Part shown: piece after piece, positions 9,484 through 20,214 of the stretch
Numbering within the stretch: position 1 is the stretch's first letter
How the letters are laid out: the number at the start of each line of letters is the position of its first letter
From: Polynucleobacter campilacus
Lineage (GTDB): Bacteria > Pseudomonadota > Gammaproteobacteria > Burkholderiales > Burkholderiaceae
Assembly (NCBI RefSeq): GCF_002206625.1
Contig: NZ_NGUP01000001.1
Span: 1-64,000, forward strand
Direction of reading: 5' to 3'
DNA: 64,000 nt
Position numbers and translations under genes: made by a program
Notes under the pieces: generated by a model
Databases searched by the model: none
What the model saw: the letters and a program-made list of their open reading frames with translations, nothing else
Told to the model about the DNA's origin: nothing

Positions 9484-10356
9484 TTGGCTAATAAGCAAAA
9501 ATCAGAGAGCAATTTTTTGGTGGTTGGGGTCGTTCGCAACTGCGCAAACCAAGTGCAATCTGATGTCAGGAAGATTGAGGATGCTTTAGTGGGCGCTAAA
9601 AGTATTAGTTACCTACTGGTTGAGTCTGATAGTAATGATGCGACTTTAGAAGTCTTGGAGCAATTAAAAAATGACATTCCTCGTTTCGATTATTTGACTA
9701 AGGGCAGTCTTCGCGGACAGAGGCCAATCCGAACGGATCGACTTGCGTATTGCCGTAATAGCTATTTAGATGCTATACGTACTGATGAAAAATATCGTGA
9801 TATTGATTACGTTCTAGTTTCTGATTTTGATGGCATGAATACCCACCTAACACCAGCCTCAATCGATAGTTGCTGGGAGCGTGATGATTGGGATGTGTGC
9901 ACCGCCAATCAAGATGGACCTTACTATGATGTATGGACTATTCGCCATCCCCAATGGTCACCCAATGATTGTTTTGAGCAATATCACACCATGTTAAGTA
10001 ATCAGGTCAGTGCTTTTAAGGCCTACTACCAGGCGGTATATGCTCGCATGATTACCATACCCTTAGATGCAGATTGGATAGAGATTGATGCAGGGTTTGG
10101 TGGTCTGGGGCTCTATAAAAAAGAAGCTTTAATTTGCTCACACTATGCTGGGGTAATTGAGGGTGGTAAAGAAATTTGTGAGCATGTCGTATTAAGCCAA
10201 GGCATCAAAAAAGTGGGCTTTAAGATCTTCTTAAACCCGCGATTAATTAATACCAAGCGCTCTGAGCATATCAATAAAGCGATAAAAACGATCATAGCTC
10301 TTTTCTTTTTAGGTCACGCAGGACTAGAGCGCCTCAAAAAGATCACAAAGGGATAA
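9484..10356 (+). CDS. CAP59/CMT1-like mannosyltransferase family protein
   Basis: A 290-residue protein with a GT-A-like strand at the start (FLVVGVVRNCANQV). It has RTDRLAYCRN near residues 82-92 and a SDFDG metal-binding motif near 113, a combination characteristic of the CAP59 mannosyltransferase family first known from fungal capsule synthesis. GDP-mannose is made by manC in the same locus, so mannose transfer is a reasonable inference. The start is TTG with an AAGG 8 nt upstream; no nearby ATG exists. It converges with the WcaJ-like gene. Confidence 0.65.
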   Translation: MANKQKSESNFLVVGVVRNCANQVQSDVRKIEDALVGAKSISYLLVESDSNDATLEVLEQLKNDIPRFDYLTKGSLRGQRPIRTDRLAYCRNSYLDAIRTDEKYRDIDYVLVSDFDGMNTHLTPASIDSCWERDDWDVCTANQDGPYYDVWTIRHPQWSPNDCFEQYHTMLSNQVSAFKAYYQAVYARMITIPLDADWIEIDAGFGGLGLYKKEALICSHYAGVIEGGKEICEHVVLSQGIKKVGFKIFLNPRLINTKRSEHINKAIKTIIALFFLGHAGLERLKKITKG

Positions 10357-10373
10357 AGATCCAACTTTCAGGC

Positions 10374-11750
10374 TTAATAGACTGTCTTGCCAGTAAAACC
10401 GTTGATGATGGTCATAAAGATGATTTTGAGATCAAACCAAATAGACCAATGGTTGATGTAGTAAAGGTCGTAATCAATTCTAGATTTCATCTTGTCTAAG
10501 GTATCAGTTTCACCTCTCAGGCCATTGACCTGAGCCCAGCCTGTAATACCGGGTTTGACTTTATGCCTAAGCATATAGCCCTCAATGAGTTGCCGATACT
10601 CTTCATTGTGTGCAATTGCATGAGGCCGTGGCCCAACAATAGACATGGTTCCTTGCAATACATTCCAGAACTGAGGCAATTCATCTAAAGAGGTTTTTCG
10701 CAAAAAGCGCCCTAATGGTGTGATGCGTGGATCATCTTTGGAAGCCTGAACCACCACTAAGCCATCATCCATGGTTCTCATGGTTCTAAATTTGAGCACT
10801 TGGATCACTTCTCCATTGAGACCATAGCGACGTTGTTTAAATAAAACAGGGCCCTTAGAGCCAAACTTCACCGCGATGGCAATCAGCAACATGAGGGGAA
10901 GTGCGATGAGAAAAATGATACTGCCCAGTATTAAATCTTCTAGCTTCTTTAGGAGCCAATAACTTCCATAGAACGGGTGATCATTGACGGTAATCATCGG
11001 AGTATTGCCGAGTGTTACCCAACCCGCATCAAAGGCGTTATACAGAAAAAGCTGGGGAACAATATAAACCGAGGCAGTAGAGTCAGATAGTCCTGCAATG
11101 ACCTTGCGGGTGATCTCCGTATTATTTTCTGCATTGGCAATGAATACGTAATCAATGTGCTTTTCATTGATGCGCTCTACTAGCGCATCGTAATTCTCAG
11201 TAGTACCCGTATGGGTCAGTCCAGTCCAAGGAGTTTGATTAATTTTCTGCTGGAGCAAGTGACCATTTTCAATGCTGCCAAAAATGATGTAAGTTCTGGC
11301 ATTCGCTCCTTGCGCCCGCATGATGCGAAGCCCCAGATAAACTACCAGGCGCTCCGTGATCAAAAGGGCGGGAACAATCACTAGCCAGCTAGCAATAATG
11401 ACTCGAGAAAATACACTGGATGATTTTGTTAAAAACGCTAGAGCAATTAATAGAAAGGCAACGATCAGCCAAGAGCCAATAATTTTTCCTGCGATTTGCA
11501 GGTAGCCTTCTAATCTGGCAGAGCGATAAACAGAACGAAACTCAGCTACCAATAAAAATAGAGCAGCACTAATAGCGGAAAGGTTTTGATATAAATCTGC
11601 CTGTGCGGGATCAATCGGATAAATCTGACATAAAATTCTCAGACTAAGCCAAATAAGCGCAGCATCTAGAATGCGATTGAGCGAGGACAGTTCACCGCTA
11701 AATTGCCGAATCCGCCCTGACTGACCAGATGATGTATTCATAAGAGCCAA
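10374..11750 (-). CDS. Undecaprenyl-phosphate glycosyl-1-phosphate transferase (WcaJ-like)
   Basis: Initiates lipid-linked repeat-unit synthesis by moving a hexose-1-phosphate, commonly glucose, onto undecaprenyl phosphate. Of its 458 residues, the N-terminal half holds about four membrane helices and a CoA-binding-like Rossmann domain. The C-terminal PF02397 domain (from about residue 265) includes KFRTM near 320, DDPRITPLGRFLRKTSLDELPQ, the SIVGPRP motif and GITGWAQVNGLRG. Length and layout match WcaJ/PssY. It is followed in the same direction, upstream by coordinates, by a membrane ligase/polymerase (11803). Confidence 0.9.
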   Translation of the reverse strand: MALMNTSSGQSGRIRQFSGELSSLNRILDAALIWLSLRILCQIYPIDPAQADLYQNLSAISAALFLLVAEFRSVYRSARLEGYLQIAGKIIGSWLIVAFLLIALAFLTKSSSVFSRVIIASWLVIVPALLITERLVVYLGLRIMRAQGANARTYIIFGSIENGHLLQQKINQTPWTGLTHTGTTENYDALVERINEKHIDYVFIANAENNTEITRKVIAGLSDSTASVYIVPQLFLYNAFDAGWVTLGNTPMITVNDHPFYGSYWLLKKLEDLILGSIIFLIALPLMLLIAIAVKFGSKGPVLFKQRRYGLNGEVIQVLKFRTMRTMDDGLVVVQASKDDPRITPLGRFLRKTSLDELPQFWNVLQGTMSIVGPRPHAIAHNEEYRQLIEGYMLRHKVKPGITGWAQVNGLRGETDTLDKMKSRIDYDLYYINHWSIWFDLKIIFMTIINGFTGKTVY

Positions 11751-11802
11751 TTATCACAAATATTAAATGGCGACACGATTTAAATAGGGCCCAAGCAAGT
11801 AT

Positions 11803-13077
11803 TTAGGTGTTCACAATATCGTGTTTTGCTACTGGATCGCTATGTGGGGATTTAGATGAGCCTCTATGACGCCCTAGGATGACTTCAGAAATTGCCCCGA
11901 TCGCTAGTAACAATAGGAATGGTTGCCTTTCGGCTTCTGGCACAACTGAGGTATTCATGATCAAAAAGCAAGGAATCGCGATTGCCATCAAGAATAGGCC
12001 CACTCTGCGATCAACCTTAATTAAATAGAGCAGTCTTATAAAGATGTAAGTAACCAGAACTACTGCAGCAAGCAGGGCCCAGAAACCAGAAAGTCTATGG
12101 ATATCAGCAAAGAAATTATGAAACCATTCTAGATGGGCGTACTGAGAAGGTCCCACCTCAATTCGTTGAAAGGGATTAGCAATAACACGCTCAAACCAAT
12201 ATTGAAGCATCTGAAAACGAGCATCATTAAAAAGAGTTTGATCTAGAGGCCTATGAAGAAAGTGCATTCCCATTACTTGATCTAGCCATCTCAAGAGGGG
12301 GTAACTCATCAGTAATATGCAAAGAGCAATGAAGGCGCGCCAAGACCGCAGCAATAGCAAAAAGATGGCTACCAATAAAGGCGCAATAAAAAGTACCACA
12401 ACAAAATAAGATCGCTGCCCAAGGGCAATACCAGCAATCAATGAGAGCGTAAATCCTAAAATACCAAGCGTCCAAAACCACCGCGGCCGTTGATCAGGTT
12501 TTAGTAAAAGGGCGGCTAGAAACGCCATGGGGAATAGGCACAACAAGTTTGCAATACCTGGGGTATTGATAAATTTTTGAATGCCAAAGGGTAGGTAGCG
12601 GATGTCAATGATGGATGCGTAAAATGGGGGTTTTTGCAGCCACATAGCAAGAGCAACAGTGGCAAGACAAAACAGTAAGCTACCAAAACACAATAGCCAA
12701 ATAAAACCAATCAGGTCACCGTCTTTTTCAAATAAGGCCACCCAGAGCAAAGTAAACAGGCATAAACCAAATAAAACCCGAAAATAGGACCAGGGCATGA
12801 TGAGTATTTCGGGATGGTAGGGCAGATAAAACCCTCTGTAGCAGGCAAAAAAGAGGCCTAAAAGAGTCAAAAAGAGTAAAAAACCTGGCGCAAGCACAGT
12901 TTTTTGAAGATTTTTGACAAAAGAGCGCGGTCCAATCCAAAAAATCCCAAAAAGCGCCATAACTAGGGCTGGGATCAAGAGAGGGTAGACCCCAAAACCC
13001 AGGGTAAGTGGGATGAAGCCCAAAAGCCCAATCTTGAAGGGCGATAACTCTATTTGAGGGTTTTGAGTAAGAGTCAA
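11803..13077 (-). CDS. O-antigen ligase/polymerase family membrane protein
   Basis: A polytopic protein of 424 residues with about ten hydrophobic helices. A periplasmic loop near residues 265-330 contains EVGPSQYAHLEWFHNFFADIHRLSG, matching the His-rich loop of the Wzy_C superfamily. It lies 52 bp upstream of the WcaJ-like gene on the same strand, probably in one transcript. With the proteins at 4021 and 15914 it makes three family members in one locus, of which one would be expected to act as the lipid A-core ligase. Confidence 0.8.
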   Translation of the reverse strand: MTLTQNPQIELSPFKIGLLGFIPLTLGFGVYPLLIPALVMALFGIFWIGPRSFVKNLQKTVLAPGFLLFLTLLGLFFACYRGFYLPYHPEILIMPWSYFRVLFGLCLFTLLWVALFEKDGDLIGFIWLLCFGSLLFCLATVALAMWLQKPPFYASIIDIRYLPFGIQKFINTPGIANLLCLFPMAFLAALLLKPDQRPRWFWTLGILGFTLSLIAGIALGQRSYFVVVLFIAPLLVAIFLLLLRSWRAFIALCILLMSYPLLRWLDQVMGMHFLHRPLDQTLFNDARFQMLQYWFERVIANPFQRIEVGPSQYAHLEWFHNFFADIHRLSGFWALLAAVVLVTYIFIRLLYLIKVDRRVGLFLMAIAIPCFLIMNTSVVPEAERQPFLLLLAIGAISEVILGRHRGSSKSPHSDPVAKHDIVNT

Positions 13078-13280
13078 GGGCGTTTAGTTTGTAGCCTAGT
13101 AAATTAACAAGAATGTCTCAAGTATTTCTAGGGCTTAGATGGGGGCTAAATTCCCTAAATTAGTGCGAGATATCGATATAATTTCTATTATCAATGCTAA
13201 CGGCGAAAATTAAAAAAACTCTTTCAGACAATTCTAGAAAGATCATTCGTTTAGGCTAGCTTAATCAATAAAGGACGCAT

Positions 13281-14480
<1,200 letters not shown>

Positions 14481-14959
14481 TCAAAACTAAGCAAGCTGTT
14501 CGGGACTGGACCTAAGCGATGTTAATTTATAAATAAGAATTTTGGAACTTAAAATTATACTTAATTATATAAATGCACTAGCATCTTTTTGGGGATGAGT
14601 ATTGAACTTGGGTCTAGCTGGATTCGGGATCATACCTATTTAACTTGCCTTACTAACTTGTGTAGAAAAAATAAATAAAATCAACCCTTATGCAATAAAG
14701 GTATGGAGATCGCAGGTAATTTATTAATTATGTAGCTTAGGAAAAAATTAGTAAAAAATATTTAATTAAATAAAATATTTTGAGAGTTCTAGTTAAAAGA
14801 TTTGTTCCATAATATTTTCACTTAAGAAAGTGTATGGTCTTAACCGTATAAAATTAAAATTAATCAACTTTTGGACTAAAGCAATGGAAAATATTTTGGG
14901 CGCTCTATCAAAAGAAAAATTAATAATTTAAAAATAATTGGATCAGCAAACTATTAAAT
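14481..14959. other. AT-rich intergenic region at the border of the low-GC block
   Basis: About 480 bp with no plausible gene. Composition shifts here from that of the flanking chromosome to very AT-rich. It presumably holds the promoter of the downstream O-antigen-like operon, but no -35/-10 pair stands out. I looked for an ops/JUMPstart-like element (GGCGGTAG) and did not find one. Confidence 0.5.
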
Positions 14960-15883
14960 ATGAAAAATTCTTGCAGAGTATGTAATAAGAACGCAGATAA
15001 TCAGGTATTCAGAATACAGGAAATGATGTTTAAATCCGAGAAATTCTATGATTATTTTTTATGCAAGACATGCAATACATTACAAATTATTAGTAATAAT
15101 AATGAAGACAATAGCACATACCCAAATGATTACTATTCATACAAAAAAACAGATAATAGAATCAAAAATTTTTTGATTCATCAACGTGATAGCTATTTAA
15201 TGTTTGGTAAAAATATTTTAGGATTTTTTATCCAATATTTTGCAAAAGGACCAGATATCATCGCTCTTGCAAGCATAACTTCAGACAAAAATGCAGGAAT
15301 ACTTGATATAGGTTGCGGTTCAGGTGCCTTTATTAAAAGGCTAAATTCACTCGGTTTTAATAACTGCGTTGGGGTTGACCCATTCATAGATAAAGATATA
15401 TATGATGCTTCAGGTAAATTAATTGTTAAAAAGGATAATTTATACAGCATAAATGAGATTTATGATGTGATTACATTTAACCATTCTTTTGAGCATATAC
15501 CTGATTTCCAAGGAACTTTATTACATGCTAATAAAATTCTAGTTGAAAAAGGAGTATGCATAATTAGAATACCAATTTTTCCGTCATTTGCGTGGAAAAA
15601 ATATAAAGAAAATTGGGTGCAAATAGATGCTCCAAGACATATTAATATATTTTCAATACAAGCGATCGCCAAAATTAGTGAAGAAAGCAATTTTATCATT
15701 GAACATATCTATGATGACTCCAATTATTTTCAATTCCTAGGCTCTGAAAAAAGGAATAATTCTGTAGGGATTTCTAAATTAAAATTAATCATAGATAGAG
15801 TGTATTGGAATATTAAAGCTTCTAAGCTCAATAGAATTGGACAAGGGGATCAAAAAGTTTTTGTATTACGAAAAAATAATTAA
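14960..15883 (+). CDS. Class I SAM-dependent methyltransferase with N-terminal zinc ribbon
   Basis: A 307-residue protein, first gene of the AT-rich operon. CxxC at residues 5-8 and CKTC near 36-39 form a zinc ribbon. The SAM-binding motif ILDIGCGSGAF is near 114-124 and HSFEHIPDF near 175. It resembles proteins annotated as methyltransferases in O-antigen clusters; the substrate is unknown, probably a nucleotide sugar or lipid-linked glycan. It shares its layout but little close identity with 7693 and 20215. Codon use is strongly AT-biased. Confidence 0.75.
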   Translation: MKNSCRVCNKNADNQVFRIQEMMFKSEKFYDYFLCKTCNTLQIISNNNEDNSTYPNDYYSYKKTDNRIKNFLIHQRDSYLMFGKNILGFFIQYFAKGPDIIALASITSDKNAGILDIGCGSGAFIKRLNSLGFNNCVGVDPFIDKDIYDASGKLIVKKDNLYSINEIYDVITFNHSFEHIPDFQGTLLHANKILVEKGVCIIRIPIFPSFAWKKYKENWVQIDAPRHINIFSIQAIAKISEESNFIIEHIYDDSNYFQFLGSEKRNNSVGISKLKLIIDRVYWNIKASKLNRIGQGDQKVFVLRKNN

Positions 15884-15913
15884 CAATCTAAGAAAATTGG
15901 CAAGATTATAAGC

Positions 15914-17125
15914 ATGCAAGCATTCAATGCCTTTAATTTATTATTGGGGATGTCCTTGCTAGTCTTCCCCGCTAGGATCTTAGGAGAAATCTCATTATTA
16001 ACATTAAAAGTACCAGATTTTGTAGGTGAATTCGGTACTGTTTACCCAATTTATTCATTAATAGATTTACTTGCAAGTATATACTTAGTTATTGTATTAA
16101 TACTTCTTAATATTGAAAAAAATATAAACAGAAAATTATATACAAAATTCGTATTACTTTCATTCATCTCAATTATATTTATAACGTCAAAATTTTTAAT
16201 CATTAATAGTAATTTGTATTTAGATGGTCTTATTTTTTTGATAAGGACAGTCATTATTTACAACGTATGGATATTATTGCCAAATAATTATAGATACCTT
16301 GGAATTTTATTTAGTATTTTAATAGGGGGATTGGTTGCACTTGTTGCGGTGGGGACTAGCACATTTCAAAACGAAAGAATCAACATACCAGGATTTGAAA
16401 TAACATCATCATCATATGCCTTGGGGGTAATGATTTTATTGGCAACTTCGTATCTAAAGGGACCTCTTAGAGGTGTAGTTATAGTATTGGGTATTTTAAT
16501 GATGATAGTAACGGCAAGTAGGATAGCATTATTGCTTTTAATGGGAATTTTAATAATACAGTATATTAATTCAATCAAGGGATATAAAAAAATTCTAGTA
16601 ATGCTAATAGCGCTATCGTTATTTTTTGGTGCAATTGAAATAATTTTTTTGATGAGAGCTGATGATAATAATTATAGTTTCTTAAATATTTACGAATCAT
16701 TAAGCCAAATTTTAGATTCATATAGCCCATATGAAAAGGAGATAAATCAACAATTCAGCTATGTAAGCGCCTTAAATGGCCGGTTAATTGCAATTTTATC
16801 TGGGATTGATTTGGTGCAGGTAAATTTTCCATGGCCTTTGGGGAGTGACTGGGCAGTTCAAGAGGGTCTTCAGCAAAGAGGATTTCCATCCCATACTCAT
16901 AGTGGCTTTTTGCAATTGTTATTAAAAAATGGGGTTTTAGCGTTACCAATATTTCTAGCAATAATTCAAACCATAAGAACCCAATTTCAATGTAAAAATA
17001 TATGCAGATGGGCAACTCTATATATTTCAATCAGCTTGTTTTTTGACTACATTTTTTTTGTACCAAGCATAATGGCTATTTTTTTACTATTATGCTCAAG
17101 TTCAAATGAGCCAGATAAATTCTAA
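15914..17125 (+). CDS. Probable O-antigen polymerase (Wzy)
   Basis: A polytopic membrane protein of 403 residues with 10-12 hydrophobic helices. A periplasmic loop near residues 265-335 ends in a FPSHTHSGFLQLLLKNG motif, like the loop of Wzy/O-antigen ligase proteins. It lies directly upstream of a Wzx in an operon of glycosyltransferases, the classical Wzx/Wzy arrangement. It overlaps the next gene by 20 bp. Sequence divergence is usual for Wzy, so the call rests on topology, loop motif and context. Confidence 0.75.
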   Translation: MQAFNAFNLLLGMSLLVFPARILGEISLLTLKVPDFVGEFGTVYPIYSLIDLLASIYLVIVLILLNIEKNINRKLYTKFVLLSFISIIFITSKFLIINSNLYLDGLIFLIRTVIIYNVWILLPNNYRYLGILFSILIGGLVALVAVGTSTFQNERINIPGFEITSSSYALGVMILLATSYLKGPLRGVVIVLGILMMIVTASRIALLLLMGILIIQYINSIKGYKKILVMLIALSLFFGAIEIIFLMRADDNNYSFLNIYESLSQILDSYSPYEKEINQQFSYVSALNGRLIAILSGIDLVQVNFPWPLGSDWAVQEGLQQRGFPSHTHSGFLQLLLKNGVLALPIFLAIIQTIRTQFQCKNICRWATLYISISLFFDYIFFVPSIMAIFLLLCSSSNEPDKF

Positions 17126-18389
17126 ATTGAATAAAAAAATTACTATTTTTGAGGGGATATTAAGAAGTTACATCATTAGTGCTGTTGGCCTGTCAATACC
17201 ACTATTAATATCTATAATTTCTATTCCTATAATAATAAGAAGTTTAGGTTTATATGAATTTGGTATATTGTCGATAAATTTAGCAGTAGCAGGATTTATT
17301 GTTTTATTCGATTTTGGAATATGTAAAACATTTGTAAACTTGTCATATAGAAGTAAAGATAATAATAAATTAACAAATAAATTGTTTATTAATAGTATAT
17401 ATACTTTACTAATATTAGGGTTTATATTTATATTAATATTTTTAATTATAGAAACAATATCTAATTTATTATCACATGGGACAAATAGCGTAAATTTTCA
17501 TATTTATATTGAAATATTATTAATATCTCCTATCATTTTAATTTCACAATTTTCAAAAAATTATTTCGAATCAAAATTTGAGTTCGCAAAAGCAACTATG
17601 GTTCAAGTTATTAATACTTCGTCAATGTTTATCGGTCCTATAGTGGCAATACATTGTGGTTTCTTAGATATAAAGCACATAATAATTTCTATTGGTTTTT
17701 TTAAATTCATTTCTATTATGATTAGCTTTATTTTAATCGCAAATGAAAAAATAAAAAATGAGTTATCATTTTCAGTAAAAATAATTAAAGATCTTACTAT
17801 TAACTACAAAGCTATGACTATTAATGGAATATCATCTCCTTTTTTAATATCTGCTGACAGAGTTCTTCTAGGATTGCTAAGTGGACCTATAAGTGTTGGA
17901 ACATTTTCTGCGGCTTCAGAATTTATATCAAGGGTATTTGGCGGACTTGGATCAATAACAAATATCTTATTTCCATACTATTCTGCTATTAATAGTGATA
18001 ATCACAAAAATGGAATTCTCTTTTACAAAAAAACTTTTTATTTATACTTATTGACGTGTTGTGTTTTATTTTCCATATTATTAATAATAAGTGATCATAT
18101 AAATATATATCTTTTTAATGAAAGCCGGGATGAGAAGAGTATACAAGTTATTTATATATTAATAGTAGGATTTTTTTTCAACTGTGTTGCTCAGCTACCA
18201 TGCAGCTATATATATGCAACAAATAAAATTACATTATGGTCTAAAGTTCAAATAGTAGAAGCAATAGTTTACATTCCATTTTTAATTTGTATGATTGAAG
18301 AAAAGGGTCTAGTTGGCGCTGCAATTAGTTTAACGATAAGACTTTTTATAGATCTTCTATTATCTATATTTATATCTTTTAAGAAATAG
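17106..18389 (+). CDS. O-antigen flippase (Wzx, MOP family)
   Basis: A membrane protein of 427 residues with about 12 helices. The N-terminal segment SIPIIIRSLGLYEFGILSINLAVAGFIVLFDFGICKTF is typical of Wzx proteins in the RfbX/MATE-like superfamily. It would translocate undecaprenyl-PP-linked O-units. It begins inside the end of the Wzy-like gene (20-bp overlap) and is 5 bp from the next transferase. Its very low GC and different sequence from the flippase at 5448 suggest it serves a different glycan. Confidence 0.82.
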   Translation: MSQINSKLNKKITIFEGILRSYIISAVGLSIPLLISIISIPIIIRSLGLYEFGILSINLAVAGFIVLFDFGICKTFVNLSYRSKDNNKLTNKLFINSIYTLLILGFIFILIFLIIETISNLLSHGTNSVNFHIYIEILLISPIILISQFSKNYFESKFEFAKATMVQVINTSSMFIGPIVAIHCGFLDIKHIIISIGFFKFISIMISFILIANEKIKNELSFSVKIIKDLTINYKAMTINGISSPFLISADRVLLGLLSGPISVGTFSAASEFISRVFGGLGSITNILFPYYSAINSDNHKNGILFYKKTFYLYLLTCCVLFSILLIISDHINIYLFNESRDEKSIQVIYILIVGFFFNCVAQLPCSYIYATNKITLWSKVQIVEAIVYIPFLICMIEEKGLVGAAISLTIRLFIDLLLSIFISFKK

Positions 18390-18394
18390 AACAA

Positions 18395-19261
18395 ATGCAT
18401 AATAGTTATTTACTAATTGTAGTAGTTACATACAAAAGGCCAAATGATGTACTCAAATTAATTGAATCGCTACAATATCAAAGAAATTGTGAACTAAAAA
18501 TTATAGTAATTGACACATCAGTATCGCAAGAAGACTCCTTTTTTTTAGAGAAGAGAATTCAAAAGAATGAATCATTAATGTACATTGTAGCTAGCTCAAA
18601 TTTAGGATATGCAAAAGGAAATAATTTTGGTGTGAGGAAGGCCGTAAAAGTCTGGGGTGAACCTCTTTTCGTTATTATATCTAACGATGATATAGAAATA
18701 ACTGATAATTATCTTTTACATGATTTATCTAGTCTAATGTTGAATAATATTTTCATCGACTGTTTGCAACCAAAAATTAATATGACTAATGGATTTATTC
18801 AAGGACCTTATAATAAGGCCAATATTTATATTGAATCATTACAATATTTATTCCCTTTTTATTGGTATATAAATAGATTTATAAAGCAATATAAACTTCA
18901 TAATATAAAAAAACTCACAAAGTTTTATAGGATCATGGGGGCTTTCTTCATTATTAAATATAAGACTTTTGAAGAAGTAGGAATGTTTGATGAGGCTACC
19001 TTTTTAGGAAGGGAGGAAGATATTTTAGCCGGTAAGTTGAATAAAGCTCGTTACAAAACATTTTATTACCCATTAAAAATCGTAAAACATTTGCAACTAT
19101 CAAAAGAGATACAATGTGTTGATAGTTTTAATGATTCTGATTTATATTATTGGTTACATATTGAAAAGGTAAATATTTTTTCACTTAAATTTTATCTATT
19201 CTCAAAATATGTATTTAATAATTTGTACGCTAAATTTTTTAAGTTTAAAATAAAAAAATGA
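18395..19261 (+). CDS. Glycosyltransferase family 2
   Basis: A 288-residue GT-A enzyme. It starts VVVTYKRPNDVLKLIESL (residues ~8-25), has ASSNLGYAKGNNFGVRKA near 70-87 and the metal-binding ISNDDIEI near 98-105. GREEDILAGKL near 206 corresponds to the acceptor/catalytic acidic motif of rhamnosyltransferase-like GT2 proteins. Sugar specificity is unknown. Its stop overlaps the next start (ATGA), so the pair is translationally coupled. Confidence 0.8.
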   Translation: MHNSYLLIVVVTYKRPNDVLKLIESLQYQRNCELKIIVIDTSVSQEDSFFLEKRIQKNESLMYIVASSNLGYAKGNNFGVRKAVKVWGEPLFVIISNDDIEITDNYLLHDLSSLMLNNIFIDCLQPKINMTNGFIQGPYNKANIYIESLQYLFPFYWYINRFIKQYKLHNIKKLTKFYRIMGAFFIIKYKTFEEVGMFDEATFLGREEDILAGKLNKARYKTFYYPLKIVKHLQLSKEIQCVDSFNDSDLYYWLHIEKVNIFSLKFYLFSKYVFNNLYAKFFKFKIKK

Positions 19262-20214
19262 AATTTAAATTATTGTTACTTTGTGAAAGTAAAAGTCCAG
19301 GCCTTCATTCACATATTAAATCAATATCGTTATATTTTTCTAATAAGCAATCAGTTAAAATTATTTATAAAATATCAAACACAGGAAGCTTAAAGTTCTT
19401 TCTTAGTTCATTGGAATATATTTTTAAAGAGAAATGTGTTGTAATGATTTATTCGATCGGTTTTTTTTCAATTATAATTTTAATTATATCTAAAATTGCA
19501 AATATTAAAACATATTATTATTGTCATGAGCCTGGAGATTTTAAATATTATAATTTTAGAAACTCTTGGTTTAAATCTATTATATTATTATCTTTAAATT
19601 ATATTCTTATCAAGATTTGTAAAGAAGTTGTTATTCCAAATAAAAATTATAAATCGCTATACGGTAAAACTACTTTGTATTGCCCCTTACAATCAAATAT
19701 AGTTGATTTTGTTAGTGTTATAAATGGTAGCAAAGTATATGATATTGGATACCTTGGTACTATTTCTAAAGAGAGGGGCCTATCAAGCTCTAATTTCCTT
19801 TCATATTCAATTGGAGTTTTAAGCAATCAAAAATTTAATTACAAACTACCATCAAATGTAGAGATACTTTCACAACTTAAATTTTCTGATGCTAAAAAAA
19901 ATCATTTTCTTAAATCTTGTTCAGTTATTTTTAATCTCCGAGATCAGCCGTATAATCAGTCTGGTGTAACAATGGAATGTTTAATGTCAGGAGTTCCTGT
20001 TCTTACAACTACTTTTGATTATTATGTATCTACATACTTTAGTGATTTATTACCTCAAATATTACCAGCAGAAATTAACAATATTAGCGATGAAATTATT
20101 AAGCAATTAGTTGAAATGGATAGTGAATTAAAAATTCAAATTGCTTTGAGGGCTAAAAGTATTTTTTATAATTACCCTTCAAATTTCTTTATTAATTTAT
20201 TGGAAAATAATTAA
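19258..20214 (+). CDS. Putative glycosyltransferase (GT-B fold, family 1/4-like)
   Basis: A 318-residue protein starting with a Rossmann-like strand (FKLLLLCESKSPGLHSH). Its C-terminal half contains SGVTMECLMSGVPVLTT near residues 240-256, the donor-binding E-x(7)-E-type helix region of GT-B enzymes. Recognition is weak in the N-terminal half, which also has a hydrophobic stretch near 60-80 (IGFFSIIILIISKIA) that may bind membrane. It abuts the next gene, whose ATG directly follows this stop. Confidence 0.65.
   Translation: MKFKLLLLCESKSPGLHSHIKSISLYFSNKQSVKIIYKISNTGSLKFFLSSLEYIFKEKCVVMIYSIGFFSIIILIISKIANIKTYYYCHEPGDFKYYNFRNSWFKSIILLSLNYILIKICKEVVIPNKNYKSLYGKTTLYCPLQSNIVDFVSVINGSKVYDIGYLGTISKERGLSSSNFLSYSIGVLSNQKFNYKLPSNVEILSQLKFSDAKKNHFLKSCSVIFNLRDQPYNQSGVTMECLMSGVPVLTTTFDYYVSTYFSDLLPQILPAEINNISDEIIKQLVEMDSELKIQIALRAKSIFYNYPSNFFINLLENN

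Noticed and set aside
14481..14959. Possible ops/JUMPstart antitermination element before the AT-rich operon
   Set aside because: No GGCGGTAG-like core found on the plus strand.
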